A stretch of 10,000 bases of DNA from Actinidia chinensis (GCA_009663005.1 CM018888.1:1562670-1572669), one strand, 5' to 3'. Positions 1 through 8,164 are shown, numbered from the stretch's first letter. Translations and numbers: made by a program. The notes: a model not told the origin generated them from the sequence alone.

Positions 1-235
1 TATTGATACTCTTATCACAGAACTACAGAAATAACATTTCATTGGTACATTACCCAGACCCACGTGAACAGAGGTGGGTCAAACGTTGCATCTAACGCGT
101 GTTGACAGCGCGTGACAGCACATTCCAAATAGAAGTTTGCAGGGGTCTCCTTGGAGAAATTACGGGAATGGGGGTGGCGTTAGAAAGTTAACGGAGTTAG
201 TCAGATGTACAGACTCAAAGGTTTAAAACCAACTA
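1..235. promoter_or_regulatory. GC-richer island with G-box, possible regulatory DNA
   Basis: This stretch is clearly richer in GC than the DNA after it. It holds a perfect G-box CACGTG at 61-66, an ACGCGT core at 95-100, a W-box-like TTGAC near 102-106 and a second GCGCGTGAC block just after. A segment near 183-200 (TTAACGGAGTTAGTC) resembles a sequence common in dispersed plant repeats, so part of it may be repeat-derived. No reading frame of note crosses it and no TATA box is placed convincingly. A promoter role is inference from motif density only; the left window edge hides any neighbouring gene. Confidence 0.25.
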
Positions 236-1085
236 GAGCAGTAAAAAAAAAAAGGAAATTAAAACAAACGGATAAGTTTCTGTTACCGTTTTTTTAATAT
301 TTTTGTTTTTGAAAGTAATTTTCTAAAATTAAAAGTTGCAAAATGACTACCCTGTTAGGTGTTTTTAAAAATCCAGTTTTCTGCAGTAATTTTTTAAAAA
401 CAAACCAAATCTTTAGCTTTTTGAGTCCAAACACAGTAAAAGTAAAAAAAAAAAATGAATGAATAAAGTTGGAAAAAAAAACCCCACTGAGGATAAATTT
501 TTTAAAAGTAATTTATTAAATTCTTTAATTAGTTTTTTATTTTCGAGTTATTCTAGTTAAAGTAAATCATAAAAGTAAGAAACTTTGATCAAAGGCTGGA
601 TCTGATCAGCCTTGTGTTTCCAGTTTAAAATAATTGTAACGTGGACCTTTTATTCATATTCGTTAGAATTTATAGATAAAAATGGCTATATTTCAACTTT
701 CAAGCACATGACAATATTAGAGTTTTTAAATTAGTATAAATATAATATTATTTTCGTTTTTAGTGATTTTTTTCCACTGTTTTATCAAAAATTTGTAATT
801 TATCGGTTCTTGTTAAAAATATAAAAATTTACATGTAATTTGGATAAAAGTTCACTAAATACTGAAAAAAAATATTTTTATATCAAAAACTATCAAAAAA
901 ACTATTTTTTTCTTTGTATAGATTATGTGAATGGCACGTGACTATTTTCATTCGCAGATTATAACAGATGTGAACGAAGGGTCCATATTGTAATTATCTC
1001 TAAAATTTAAAATTAAATATATTTAAATTAAAATATAAATAACAAAAAGTGAAAGGTGAAAGGTATAAAATAAAAATTACTTTTT
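236..1085. other. AT-rich intergenic DNA, no gene seen
   Basis: This stretch is dominated by A and T runs such as the 11-A tract near 242-252. I see no coding frame, RNA gene or mobile-element end in it. The one ordered motif is a G-box CACGTG at 935-940 in a slightly less AT-rich patch (930-985). Confidence 0.6.
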
Positions 1086-1104
1086 TCTACATTTTGTAAA
1101 CCAA

Positions 1105-1300
1105 AAATAAATGAATTGTGGGGCTAAGGCGGTGGGCATCAAGATGGTGACGTGCGCACGATAGTGCAGCTTTCCAACAATGAAAATGAAAACAAGGGCT
1201 CGGCCTTGCTGACACCTCCACCTTCACATTGGTCCCTCGCCATGTGATTATTCTGCCACGTCTCCACATTTCTCTGTCATGGTTTCTATCTCTTGTCTTG
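1105..1300. promoter_or_regulatory. GC-richer island with ACGT-core motifs
   Basis: A sharp rise in GC sits between two very AT-rich flanks. The stretch holds several ACGT cores: GACGTG with the palindrome GTGCGCAC near 1148-1159, and GCCACGTCTCC near 1255-1265, which reads ACGTGGC (an ABRE-like core) on the minus strand. A 60-codon minus-strand frame with a true ATG runs 1269-1087 but resembles no family I know and lacks domain features. The island could be a promoter, an exon remnant or the body of an old repeat; a GGTCCCT block at 1231-1237 recurs at 3277 and 6907, which favours repeat origin for part of it. Confidence 0.22.
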
Positions 1301-1339
1301 GAAAAAATTAAAAAAAAACAAACAGAATTTGAGCATTGA

Positions 1340-1397
1340 AATAAATTAAATTTTATAATCTTAATTGTAATAAATTAAATATTATAATTTTAATTCG
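1340..1397. repeat. 29-bp tandem repeat, two copies
   Basis: Two adjacent 29-bp units (1340-1368 and 1369-1397) both begin AATAAATTAAAT and agree at about 25 of 29 positions when aligned by eye. A weaker AT-only continuation follows. It looks like a simple local duplication in AT-rich DNA with no sign of function. Confidence 0.7.
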
Positions 1398-2013
1398 ATA
1401 ATAATTTAATAATTTATTAGTCTTTATCTATTTAAAACTAGTGTAACTAAGTGATTCTCATGCAAAATGCATGAAAACAACTTCGTATAAGGCTATATTT
1501 TTTTAAAAGCCTAATAATCGAATCAATTATAATGCAAATTAGAGAGTTTAAGTGTTGTGTTTGCCTTAAACACACTAAGTTTGTATTATAATTTTATGCT
1601 ATTTGAGTTTTTAAAAGGGGAAAGATCACATATGACGTGTTTTCATATGGAAATCAGTTGTTTTGGTTCATCTTAGGTGGACGGAGACTAATAGATAATT
1701 TAAATTATTACCATATTCAAATTTAGGGTTTAATTTATTATAATTAAAATTATAGAGTTTAATTTGTTCCCATGATGGTTTTCTTATGTAATTTCCCCTT
1801 TTTTTTTTTCTTTTTTTTCTTTTGTAATAATTTTCCTTTTATGTGAAAGAATAGAATCTTGTTAAGAACCAACTCCTCGCTACATAAAACAAGCAATATA
1901 AATTAAGTGTAATTATTAATTAAAAATTTATTTCCTTTCATAGGTTATATAATAAGGTATATTGGATTAAGTGAAGCTCTCAAGGGGTAATGCCCAGAAG
2001 CAAATATTTTTTA
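1398..2013. other. AT-rich intergenic DNA with small hairpins
   Basis: No gene is seen here. Two short perfect hairpins stand out: TCATGCA/TGCATGA at 1458-1464 and 1468-1474, which carries two inverted RY-type CATGCA motifs, and CATATGA/TCATATG at 1629-1635 and 1643-1649. A T-rich pyrimidine tract occupies 1799-1823. Each could arise by chance in this composition. Confidence 0.5.
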
Positions 2014-2219
2014 CAAATAATTAGTTTATAAACTGATGTCACAATTGAGTTGTTCGTATTATTTAATCATTAATACTTTTTTTCTTCAAATAATTAATTT
2101 ATGAACTAATGTAACTATTGAGTTATTCGTATCACTTTATTATTAATATATTTTTTCAAATTATTAGTTTATGAACTGATGTCACAGTTGAGTTATTCGT
2201 ATGATCATTTAATCATTTT
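2014..2219. repeat. Tandem repeat, three copies of 70-73 bp
   Basis: Three consecutive units start with CAAAT(A/T)ATTA at 2014, 2087 and 2157, giving periods of 73 and 70 bp; the third ends near 2219. The most conserved part reads roughly GAACTGATGTCACAATTGAG followed by TTATTCGTAT. The middle copy differs most (ACTAATGTAACTATTG). The spacers between conserved blocks are T-rich and vary in length. No reading frame is kept across copies, so this is a non-coding minisatellite-like array or an amplified piece of a transposon. I cannot name the parent element. Confidence 0.8.
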
Positions 2220-3256
2220 ATTTATAGTTTTAAGATTTTATTATTACATGTCACAATAAGTTTTAATAAGTTCTTTCAAGATTTTATTTCAAATTCCAAA
2301 AGTTTATTACTTCCAGCTACATGTAGTCTTTTTGTTCAATGTATATTAGGTTATTACCTGGTCTAATCCCTAAGATTTGAACTATAGCCTTCAAAATCTA
2401 TTAAACTCTAACTAATAAAATTTAATTTTGTCAGATATTTTTTTTATTTATATAGCATTCTCCTGAGCCGCCCATTAATGTCACGTCCACTGGGCATGCA
2501 ATTGCTTTCTCTGTCCTATTTTGTTTGTTCATTTGAAAGTTTTTACCTTTCAAGGCAATGTGCATTTAATTCACTTCAAGTATTTACGATTATTTGTAAG
2601 TGATAGTGTATGAAAACTAATATATTTTATGTTATAAATTTTTAAATTGGACAAATATTTTGGGATATTCTAAAATGGTCAGATAAATTGGAAAGACGGG
2701 TCTAAAATTTTAGAAGCTGAATCAAATGGGTCTAAAGTTTAATTTGTGCTAACTAACTCTTAGCTTTTGTTCTCATGGTAAATGGCTCCCTACCCAAAAC
2801 AATACATTTCATACTAACACCTCAAAAATAGCTAACCTTTGAGTAATTAGGATGAATCATATGCAATCTATTGATATTAAAAATTAGGAAATTACCCCTT
2901 ACCCATAACATATGTCTAAAAATGAATCAATCCATGTGATTTGGAGTGGCATGTCAAATAGACAGATCTTAATACCTGTGAAATGACATAAAAACATTTT
3001 ATAAATATCACATATTTTGAGAAAATAAGTTTTCAAAACCGTCAAGCAAACAAGTTTTTTTTTTCTCTCTCGAAAGTAATTATGGTAAAAAAAACTTAGA
3101 AACAAGAAGTAAACTGAATTATTTTACAGCCCTGAATACAGTCAATACGAATAGTTCTTTCGTGGGTAATGTTATCATCAATTCCAGTAGTTTAGAAAAA
3201 ATTTTCTTTACTTCTTGAAATTATAATTGATAATTGAAACAAATACAACTTTATAA
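2220..3256. other. AT-rich intergenic DNA, no gene seen
   Basis: I found no supported gene, RNA or transposon end in this kilobase. A small GC-richer patch near 2460-2520 holds GAGCCGCCC and a GTCACGTCC core but nothing that defines a feature. A 68-codon minus-strand frame near 2899-3105 is rich in F, K and C, resembles no family and fits chance. Confidence 0.55.
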
Positions 3257-3404
3257 TTTTCAATTAGTTGAAATGTGGTCCCTCTATCCAAATTCGTTAA
3301 AAATACTAACGTAAATTTGAATGGATTTTTTAATTTTATTTTTGCATTTTCTGTTAATATTTTTAACGAATTTGAATGGAGGGACTAAATTGAATTGATT
3401 GAAA
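3257..3404. mobile_element. Imperfect inverted repeat, possible MITE core
   Basis: Positions 3278-3310 and 3353-3385 are 33-bp inverted arms with about three mismatches (GTCCCTC...TAAC against GTTA...GAGGGAC), separated by a 42-bp AT-rich loop. Weaker complementarity continues outward (3257-3274 with about 3386-3404), so the folded structure spans close to 150 bp. Long inverted arms around a short loop, with no coding capacity, fit a foldback or MITE-type relic. No clean terminal motif or target duplication was found, so the superfamily is unassigned. The GTCCCT/GGGAC outer motif is common in dispersed plant repeats. Confidence 0.55.
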
Positions 3405-3559
3405 ACTTCTGGGTTATAATGGTTCAACTTGAAATTATAGGCACCAAAATAAAACTTTTCTTATTACAGGGACCAACGATGAAATCTACCCCTTTTCATG
3501 GATTTGTAATAGGATAGGAGCAAAAACTTTTGTACCTTGTCAAAAGCAAAAAATAACGT
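3405..3559. other. Flank of the inverted repeat, unassigned
   Basis: This stretch contains CTTGAAATTATA at about 3429, matching CTTGAAATTATA near 3214 on the other side of the inverted repeat, and ATTACAGGGACC at about 3464-3475. These may belong to a larger element around 3210-3490, but the borders cannot be set by eye. Confidence 0.25.
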
Positions 3560-4110
3560 ACCCCCTTGCTTTGTTAGTAGTGGAGCGGAAGCCATTGACG
3601 CAAGTGCGTGTCCTTTTTCCATATTTCAGATTCTCATCATAGAGTGCGTGGGATCCGCCTCTATGTTGTCGGTTCTACCGTGAGAGAGTTGTACGTATGT
3701 ATCATCGATCGATCAAAAAAATTCTCATCCCCCCTCTTTTTTTTTTATTTATTAATAATAGTATTTTGAAATCTAGACTAATCTGTTATTTGCGACAGCT
3801 AACCTTTTACACCCACAAGATGCAAACGCGGTTATGCAGCAACAGTGGTAAGAAATCGAAACCAGGGCATTAGGGGGCTCCGTCATCTCGGAAGCTCGTC
3901 CTCAACTACTACGCTATGTGCCCGGGGGCAAATTCTCTCTCCCCCCTCTCTCCCCAAAACAGTGGCTTTAAAGTTTGCATCATCGATCGATCTAGGGAGA
4001 CAAGTGATGGGGGTTACCTCCAAGTTATGTAGATCTGTCAATTTTAGATGTTTTCAATTTTATGAAAAATCGTCGAACATAAGTCAAGTTACCTCACTTT
4101 AGCAGATAGA
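3560..4110. other. GC/CT-richer segment with duplicated 14-bp block
   Basis: GC content rises here, especially at 3840-4030, where CCCGGG (3921-3926) is followed by a pure CT tract at about 3933-3955. The 14-mer ATCATCGATCGATC occurs exactly at 3701-3714 and again at 3979-3992. A plus-strand frame of 85 codons at 3845-4102 starts only with GTG and is low-complexity at its start, so I do not call it a gene. CT tracts are frequent in plant 5' leaders, so a leader or promoter remnant is possible; an inserted sequence flanked by the 14-mers is another reading. Confidence 0.3.
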
Positions 4111-4780
4111 TTGAGTTAAAGTTAGTTTTATACAAATTATTGCTATTTTTCTATATTGGTTTTTTAACTTTTTAATTGGGCAAAAAATCATGTTGTTGCC
4201 ACCTCTAAATTAAATTCTTGTTGTCCTCAAGCTAAATGCGTTTTTTAGTTCTGAGCTTTTTATTTTTAACTGGTGGGTTCTATTTAATTTCATTATCTTT
4301 TGCTCCTTGTACCATATTTAGCGCGAGTCCAACGCACTAGCTCTTTTCACAAAAGACATTAATTTTGGGAATGATTCGAGAAAATAGATTGCGGATAGGA
4401 CTAATTAATTTGGGTTCTAATCCAAAGACATTTCCTAAATTGGGTTAGTTAGAGAATAATAATAATAAAAAAAAAGCCAGATTAACTTTATTTAGTTGTA
4501 GTCTTGTAGGGAATTTTGTGTCCCCGATGTAACTGAATGCAATGCATCACATAGTATTCTTTTCGTGGTTTCACCCTATGTCCATTTTCGTAATTTGAAT
4601 TATTCATTTTGTAGAGCAGCTAAACATATGATCGATCAATGAATAAATTGATCAATCATTAATACAAATATGATCGGATAACATTTGTACATCGTAAAAT
4701 TATTCTCAAAATAATACTTGAAATTCATTTCTTTTAAAATAAAAGTTCTTGGATTATGTAGCTATCGATGTCAATACCTC
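4111..4780. other. Intergenic DNA with a strong hairpin at 4628-4659
   Basis: No gene is seen. A 13-bp stem pairs 4628-4640 with 4647-4659 (GATCGATCAAT against ATTGATCAATC plus two outer pairs, one mismatch) around a 6-base loop. An (AAT)-type run followed by nine A residues lies near 4454-4475. Confidence 0.5.
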
Positions 4781-4860
4781 TAGGGGCGGACGAGACATGT
4801 GACCAGAAGGTGCACGTGCACCTCCTGCATTTTTTTAAAATTACATTAGTTGAATAGTGA
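4781..4860 (+). mobile_element. One-ended GGGGCGGA (hAT-like) element fragment
   Basis: The start TAGGGGCGGACGAG matches the terminal motif of the complete MITE at 8254 (CAGGGGCGGACC) in 10 of its first 11 bases. The body GGTGCAC...CACCTCCTGCATTTTTTT also looks like the subterminal region of such plant elements. It contains a 16-bp perfect palindrome at 4808-4823 that includes a G-box at 4813-4818. No matching GTCCGCC end is found downstream before the next unrelated DNA, so the element seems truncated; the right border is approximate. Confidence 0.4.
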
Positions 4861-5387
4861 TCAATGGATTGATGATTGATTAGTTAGTGCTATACATAAA
4901 GTGGGATGTTCTTAGTAGACTTCATAATGATATTATGATACAGAACTTTCAAAATATGAAAACTGTTTAGGTTCAGTTATAAAGTCGTCCTTTTTAGAAA
5001 TATTAGGGCGGATGCTTTAGTTTTTCAAATAATATTATAATTTTTTGTGCTTATCAATATTTAAGGCTTTAAGCTTAGTAATATCTCATAACATGGTTTT
5101 TTTTTCTGGGTTTGCTTAGGAAAATTATAAGAAATGAATTGATATTGTCTAAAAAAAATTAAAAAATGATTATTATACATAAATTTGTACAATTAATCTT
5201 ATTTTCTTCAATAGTCCAACAGCCAAATATTAATTATTTGGGTTTTCAGATTTTGACCAAAGCATTAATTATTTGGGCCGGCATTAATAAAAAACAAATG
5301 CAGGCAACCAATTAATTATAGATTAATAATAAAACCTTCTCATCTATGATACATTCAATTTATATATAATTAATTTATTAAATAACA
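4861..5387. other. AT-rich intergenic DNA with short direct repeat
   Basis: No gene is seen. The 14-mer ATTAATTATTTGGG occurs at 5229-5242 and 5264-5277, a 35-bp tandem-like duplication. A lone AGGGCGGAT at about 5005-5013 matches the terminal motif of the GGGCGGA elements but has no partner. Confidence 0.45.
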
Positions 5388-5885
5388 TCAAATTAAGGAC
5401 ACAACTTCTCTGCATTTGGACGGTAAAGTATAATCCAGACATTTTGGTACCATTTTGAGATCATTTTGATGATCCAAAACGTACATATTATAAACTCTAT
5501 CATGAAAATTAATACTGTAAAAAATAAATATCAATATTGTAGAAACATCACGTTGACCGGATACAAATCGATATCCATTCAGTACTATTTTATAATTTAA
5601 TAAATGATTGTGACACATAGGATTATACCCATTTATTTTAAAATAAAATGATATCGATCGACCACTGATTCGTATTCGATTAACATAATTTTTAATATTC
5701 TTAAAGTTCTCATTCAAAACAGAACCCCAAATACTTAAACTATAGAGAAGGCTGATCCGTTCTATTAGGAATATAAGAACTGAACTATTGATGAGTTCAT
5801 GTTGAATTATTGAAAGCAATGGAAGAACTGGCCCTGGAAAATATTTATGATCAAAAAACAGTGTGTAATGAGACAATTCTCTGGT
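5388..5885 (-). pseudogene. Long open frame without ATG, possible SPH-like pseudogene
   Basis: This is the only long open frame in the window, about 166 codons stop to stop. The first codon usable as a start is TTG at 5876; the first in-frame ATG is at 5618 (residue 87), so it is not an intact plant gene. Counting from 5876, residues 30-50 are hydrophobic and signal-peptide-like, followed by a polar stretch, then YRF (102-104), T-I-L-I-F (113-117), VYNMY (128-132) and a Cys at 146. The spacing from YRF through TILIF to VYNMY resembles plant S-protein homologues (small secreted self-incompatibility-type proteins, usually 120-150 residues, ending FDxY...C..C.W). In a shifted frame the end reads VWIILYRPNAEKLCP (about 5440-5396), which would supply the family's C-terminal Trp, suggesting a frameshift near 5440. 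The hallmark CKSKDDDLG region is not recognisable. The SPH link is weak inference; an unknown protein fragment or exon is possible. Confidence 0.27.
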
Positions 5886-6252
5886 TCACTGTATTAATCA
5901 TGGTACGCTTGTTTAAGTTTTAAAGTAAAACTGGTCACTTGTATGGCCCATTCTGAATTTGTATCAATTACCGAACTATTTATCTAATTATATTGTATAA
6001 CCTGGTAAAAATTATCATTTTTTCAATATATATAAGGTTAATCGGACATTAGTAATCCCATAATAAATTTAATTTTTTTCTCACACTATCTTACAAGTAG
6101 AATGTTTAAATAACTAAAGTAAGCTCAAAACTTTACTCAAAAGCTCTGTTTGGTTTAGTTTTCAGAGTTAATTTTGCAGAATAATTTTCATAAATTTTTG
6201 TTTGATTATTGATTTTTGAAAGTTGTTTTTATCATAATTTCTCAAAAATATT
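5886..6252. other. AT-rich intergenic DNA, possible transposon fragment
   Basis: No gene is seen. GCTCTGTTTGGTTTAG near 6143-6158 resembles the outer part of widespread plant MITE ends, but no inverted partner was found. A TATATATAAGG string lies near 6027-6037. Confidence 0.35.
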
Positions 6253-6383
6253 ATTATTTTTTTAATAAAAAAATTTAGTTAACGCTCTATTTAAAGGCTT
6301 ATTAATAAGGGTTACGTTTATTCTCACAATGACTGAATAAGCTTGTGCATGGAGTATTGCTTATTTTTTATTAAAAAAATAAT
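6253..6383. repeat. 20-bp perfect inverted repeat around 91-bp spacer
   Basis: ATTATTTTTTTAATAAAAAA at 6253-6272 is the exact reverse complement of 6364-6383. The spacer contains GCTTATTAATAAGG and two TGA(A)TAAGC-like blocks. The arms are pure A/T, so the specific origin is unclear. The layout suits a small foldback or MITE relic. No target duplication is evident. Confidence 0.5.
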
Positions 6384-6711
6384 GGTATTTTAGACATAAT
6401 GATATTTAATTTAAGCACGTGGACAACGCGTGATTGATTTTCATCACTATTTTAAATAAATTAGTAATAGAAAAGATATAAGTGATATTTTTAAATAATT
6501 AAATAAGTCAATATGATATACGTTTTAATTGAGAATGTGAAAATAATAAAATGTAATAGTTTAATGGGTATTTATGAAATTAATCCTAAAACATATTAGT
6601 TATGATTCTCCATGCCTAGAAGTCATCGCCACCCACCAACCAAAGCTAACTATTAAACTTTACATCAGCCTGGTCCTACTGGGTAAGTCTAGAGAATCTA
6701 TGGGAGAACTG
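6384..6711. other. Intergenic DNA with paired G-box and ACGCGT
   Basis: No convincing gene is present; a 71-codon plus-strand frame at 6574-6789 runs through the heptamer array that follows and looks non-coding. A G-box at 6416-6421 is followed within 10 bp by ACGCGT at 6425-6430, the same motif pair as at 61-100. Confidence 0.4.
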
Positions 6712-6739
6712 ACTCAGAACTCAGAACTCAGAACTCAGA
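6712..6739. repeat. Heptamer tandem repeat (ACTCAGA)4
   Basis: Four perfect head-to-tail copies of ACTCAGA. It is a short simple repeat, likely length-polymorphic by slippage. Confidence 0.9.
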
Positions 6740-7121
6740 ACCGATCAAATCGATTCAGAAGTAGAATCAGTGCGCATGGTTATATATAGTAAGCCTATAA
6801 TGATATAAACCTGTCTGCTGGCGTGTGCCAGTCTTGCTGCCTTCAAACCAGCTTTTTTGCATCTGTTATAGCTTGTGAAAGCATTAGCTGGTGTTTTATC
6901 ACCATTGGTCCCTGTAGTTTGGCCAAAATTTTTATTTGGTCCTTAAAAATGACTATGTGAATTTTTATATGCATTCATTCCGATCAAATTGTTAACAGGT
7001 ATTGACGGATAAACTAAATTTTTTATTATTTTGAAAATTGTTAAAGTGACGTGATAAGAGACGGTTAAGTAAGAAAAGTTTATGAAATTAATTTACTTGT
7101 GCAGCATTAAAGAACATCTAG
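6740..7121. other. Intergenic DNA with repeat-like GGTCCCT module
   Basis: A TATATATAG string at 6780-6788 is followed by a GC-richer patch with a small perfect hairpin (CTGGC/GCCAG near 6818-6831). From about 6900 the sequence CACCATTGGTCCCTGTAG and then TTTATTTGGTCCTT resembles dispersed plant repeats of the GGTCCCT type, and continues as GTTAACAGGTATTGACGG near 6990-7010. The borders are not visible. No reading frame supports a gene. Confidence 0.35.
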
Positions 7122-7440
7122 AGAATTAGACAACATCTTTCTAATATTTTATAAAAAAAATAAGTTTTTTTATTATTTTGAAAAATATTCAGAAACACGG
7201 TTAAAAAACCCTTACCTTAAATAATTTTTGAAAATTATTTTACAAAATTGATTTTAAAAACAGGAGAAAATGGTTTTTGAGGATTGGAGAATATCTTCCT
7301 GATATTTTCTATTTTTTTTTTTGAAAAATCTTCATAAAACACAAGGTTATAAAATTGTCCCCCGAATTAATTTTTAAAATTATTTTGTAAAATTGATTCT
7401 AAAAACAGGGAGAAAGTGATTTTTTATAATTACTGAATAT
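7122..7440. repeat. Diverged tandem duplication, unit about 145-158 bp
   Basis: Two copies lie head to tail, about 7122-7288 and 7289-7440. Anchors are ACATCTTTCTAATATTTT (7133) with ATATCTTCCTGATATTTT (7291), and AAAATTGATT(T/C)TAAAAACAGG (7244 with 7389). The offset is 158 bp at the left anchor and 145 bp at the right, so indels separate the copies. A partial third start (GAATATTTTTCTATTTTT) follows to about 7475. There is no coding content. It is probably part of, or continuous with, the GGTCCCT-type repeat to its left. Confidence 0.7.
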
Positions 7441-7489
7441 TTTTCTATTTTTAAAAAAATATTATGCAAAAAAATAATTTTGAAACATT

Positions 7490-7680
7490 TGTCGACTGGT
7501 TAGTAGTTGAGTACTAGTGTCCTGTGTGTGGGAGACCAAAATCATGAACCAAGCAGGTGAGTCTGTGCGTGAATTATGCACCACACATGCAGGACGACTT
7601 TGATTGTCCTGCTCCTTCACGGCTTTAAGATTCAATTGGATCGTAGTACTTACTGTACAGCACATTCTCAGTGCCTCAAG
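7490..7680. other. GC-richer patch with hairpins, origin unclear
   Basis: GC rises relative to both flanks. CCTGTGTGTGG near 7520-7530 is imperfectly complementary to CCACACATGCAGG at 7581-7593, and GCAGGAC (7589-7595) pairs perfectly with GTCCTGC (7606-7612). The string TGGTTAGTAGTTGAGTACTA followed by GTGTGGGAGACC is reminiscent of the tRNA-like head of a plant SINE, but no intact B box (GGTTCGAxxCC) follows. A 67-codon minus-strand frame here shows no family likeness. Confidence 0.25.
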
Positions 7681-7698
7681 TATTTAGTGAAATAATAT

Positions 7699-7722
7699 TA
7701 ATAATAATAATAATAATAATAA
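7699..7722. repeat. (TAA)8 microsatellite
   Basis: Eight perfect TAA units, preceded by an imperfect extension (AATAAT). This is a typical plant AT-rich simple repeat and likely variable in length. Confidence 0.95.
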
Positions 7723-7819
7723 TTTAAGGATGCAACTGCTAAAAAAATAAAATTTGAGAAAGAGTAAATAGAAAATGAATATTATAACCATTTCCAGGGA
7801 CAGACACATGATTATAATT

Positions 7820-8164
7820 CATGGGCGGAGCTATTACAAGGCAAGTAAGGTTAATTGACGGATAAAAATTACACTACTATCTATAATATAATTTATTATA
7901 AATATAATTTTGACCTGACAAAAAAAAAATAATTTGTCATAAATTTTATAATTTTAACCTCATTGAACATAATTTTTGACAATTTTGATACCGCTGAACT
8001 TAATTCCTGACTTTGCACTTGCACTACTATCCATAATATAATTTTGATCTAACAAAAAAATAGTAATTTGTCATAACTTTTATAAATTTTATAATTTTAA
8101 CCTTACTAAACATAATTTCTGATAATTTTGATACCGTTGAATTTAAGTTCTGACTTTGCACTTG
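7820..8164 (+). mobile_element. Degraded GGGCGGA-type (hAT-like) element
   Basis: The left end CATGGGCGGAGCTA carries the GGGCGGA terminal signature shared with the MITE at 8254. The body (TTTATAATTTTAACC, then GAACATAATTT) resembles the 3' part of common plant elements of this type, which normally end in CTCCGCCACTG. Here the right end reads GACTTTGCACTTG, a possibly decayed version. Flanks TTATAATT (7812-7819) and TTCAAATA (8165-8172) match only 5 of 8, so the borders are tentative. No transposase frame is present. The element contains an internal tandem duplication, listed separately. Confidence 0.45.
7872..8164. repeat. Internal tandem duplication, units 150 and 143 bp
   Basis: Copy one (7872-8021) and copy two (8022-8164) both start CACTACTATC(T/C)ATAATATA and both end GACTTTGCACTTG. 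Between these anchors they share AATTTGTCATAA, TTTTATAATTTTAACC, CATAATTT and AATTTTGATACCG in the same order. Copy one has an extra TTATTATAAATATAA near its start. Shared ends at both copies show a clean whole-unit duplication inside the transposon body. Confidence 0.85.

Noticed and set aside
1799..1823. T-rich tract as a terminator or poly(A) tail of a reversed retroposon
   Set aside because: There is no adjacent element body, promoter or target duplication; similar tracts occur throughout the window.
2899..3105. 68-codon minus-strand frame
   Set aside because: Its length is compatible with chance and it has no family likeness.
3640..3670. GATCCGCCTCTATG as a right end of a GGGGCGGA element
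   Set aside because: No credible left end in inverted orientation lies upstream and no 8-bp target duplication is present.
3845..4102. 85-codon plus-strand frame
   Set aside because: It starts with GTG, which is not a normal plant start. It runs through a CT-rich low-complexity tract and resembles no protein family.
6780..6788. TATATATAG as a TATA box
   Set aside because: There is no coding frame or clear transcript start downstream, and such strings are frequent in AT-rich DNA.
7490..7560. tRNA gene or SINE head
   Set aside because: The A-box-like string is present, but there is no proper B box and no cloverleaf pairing could be found by eye.
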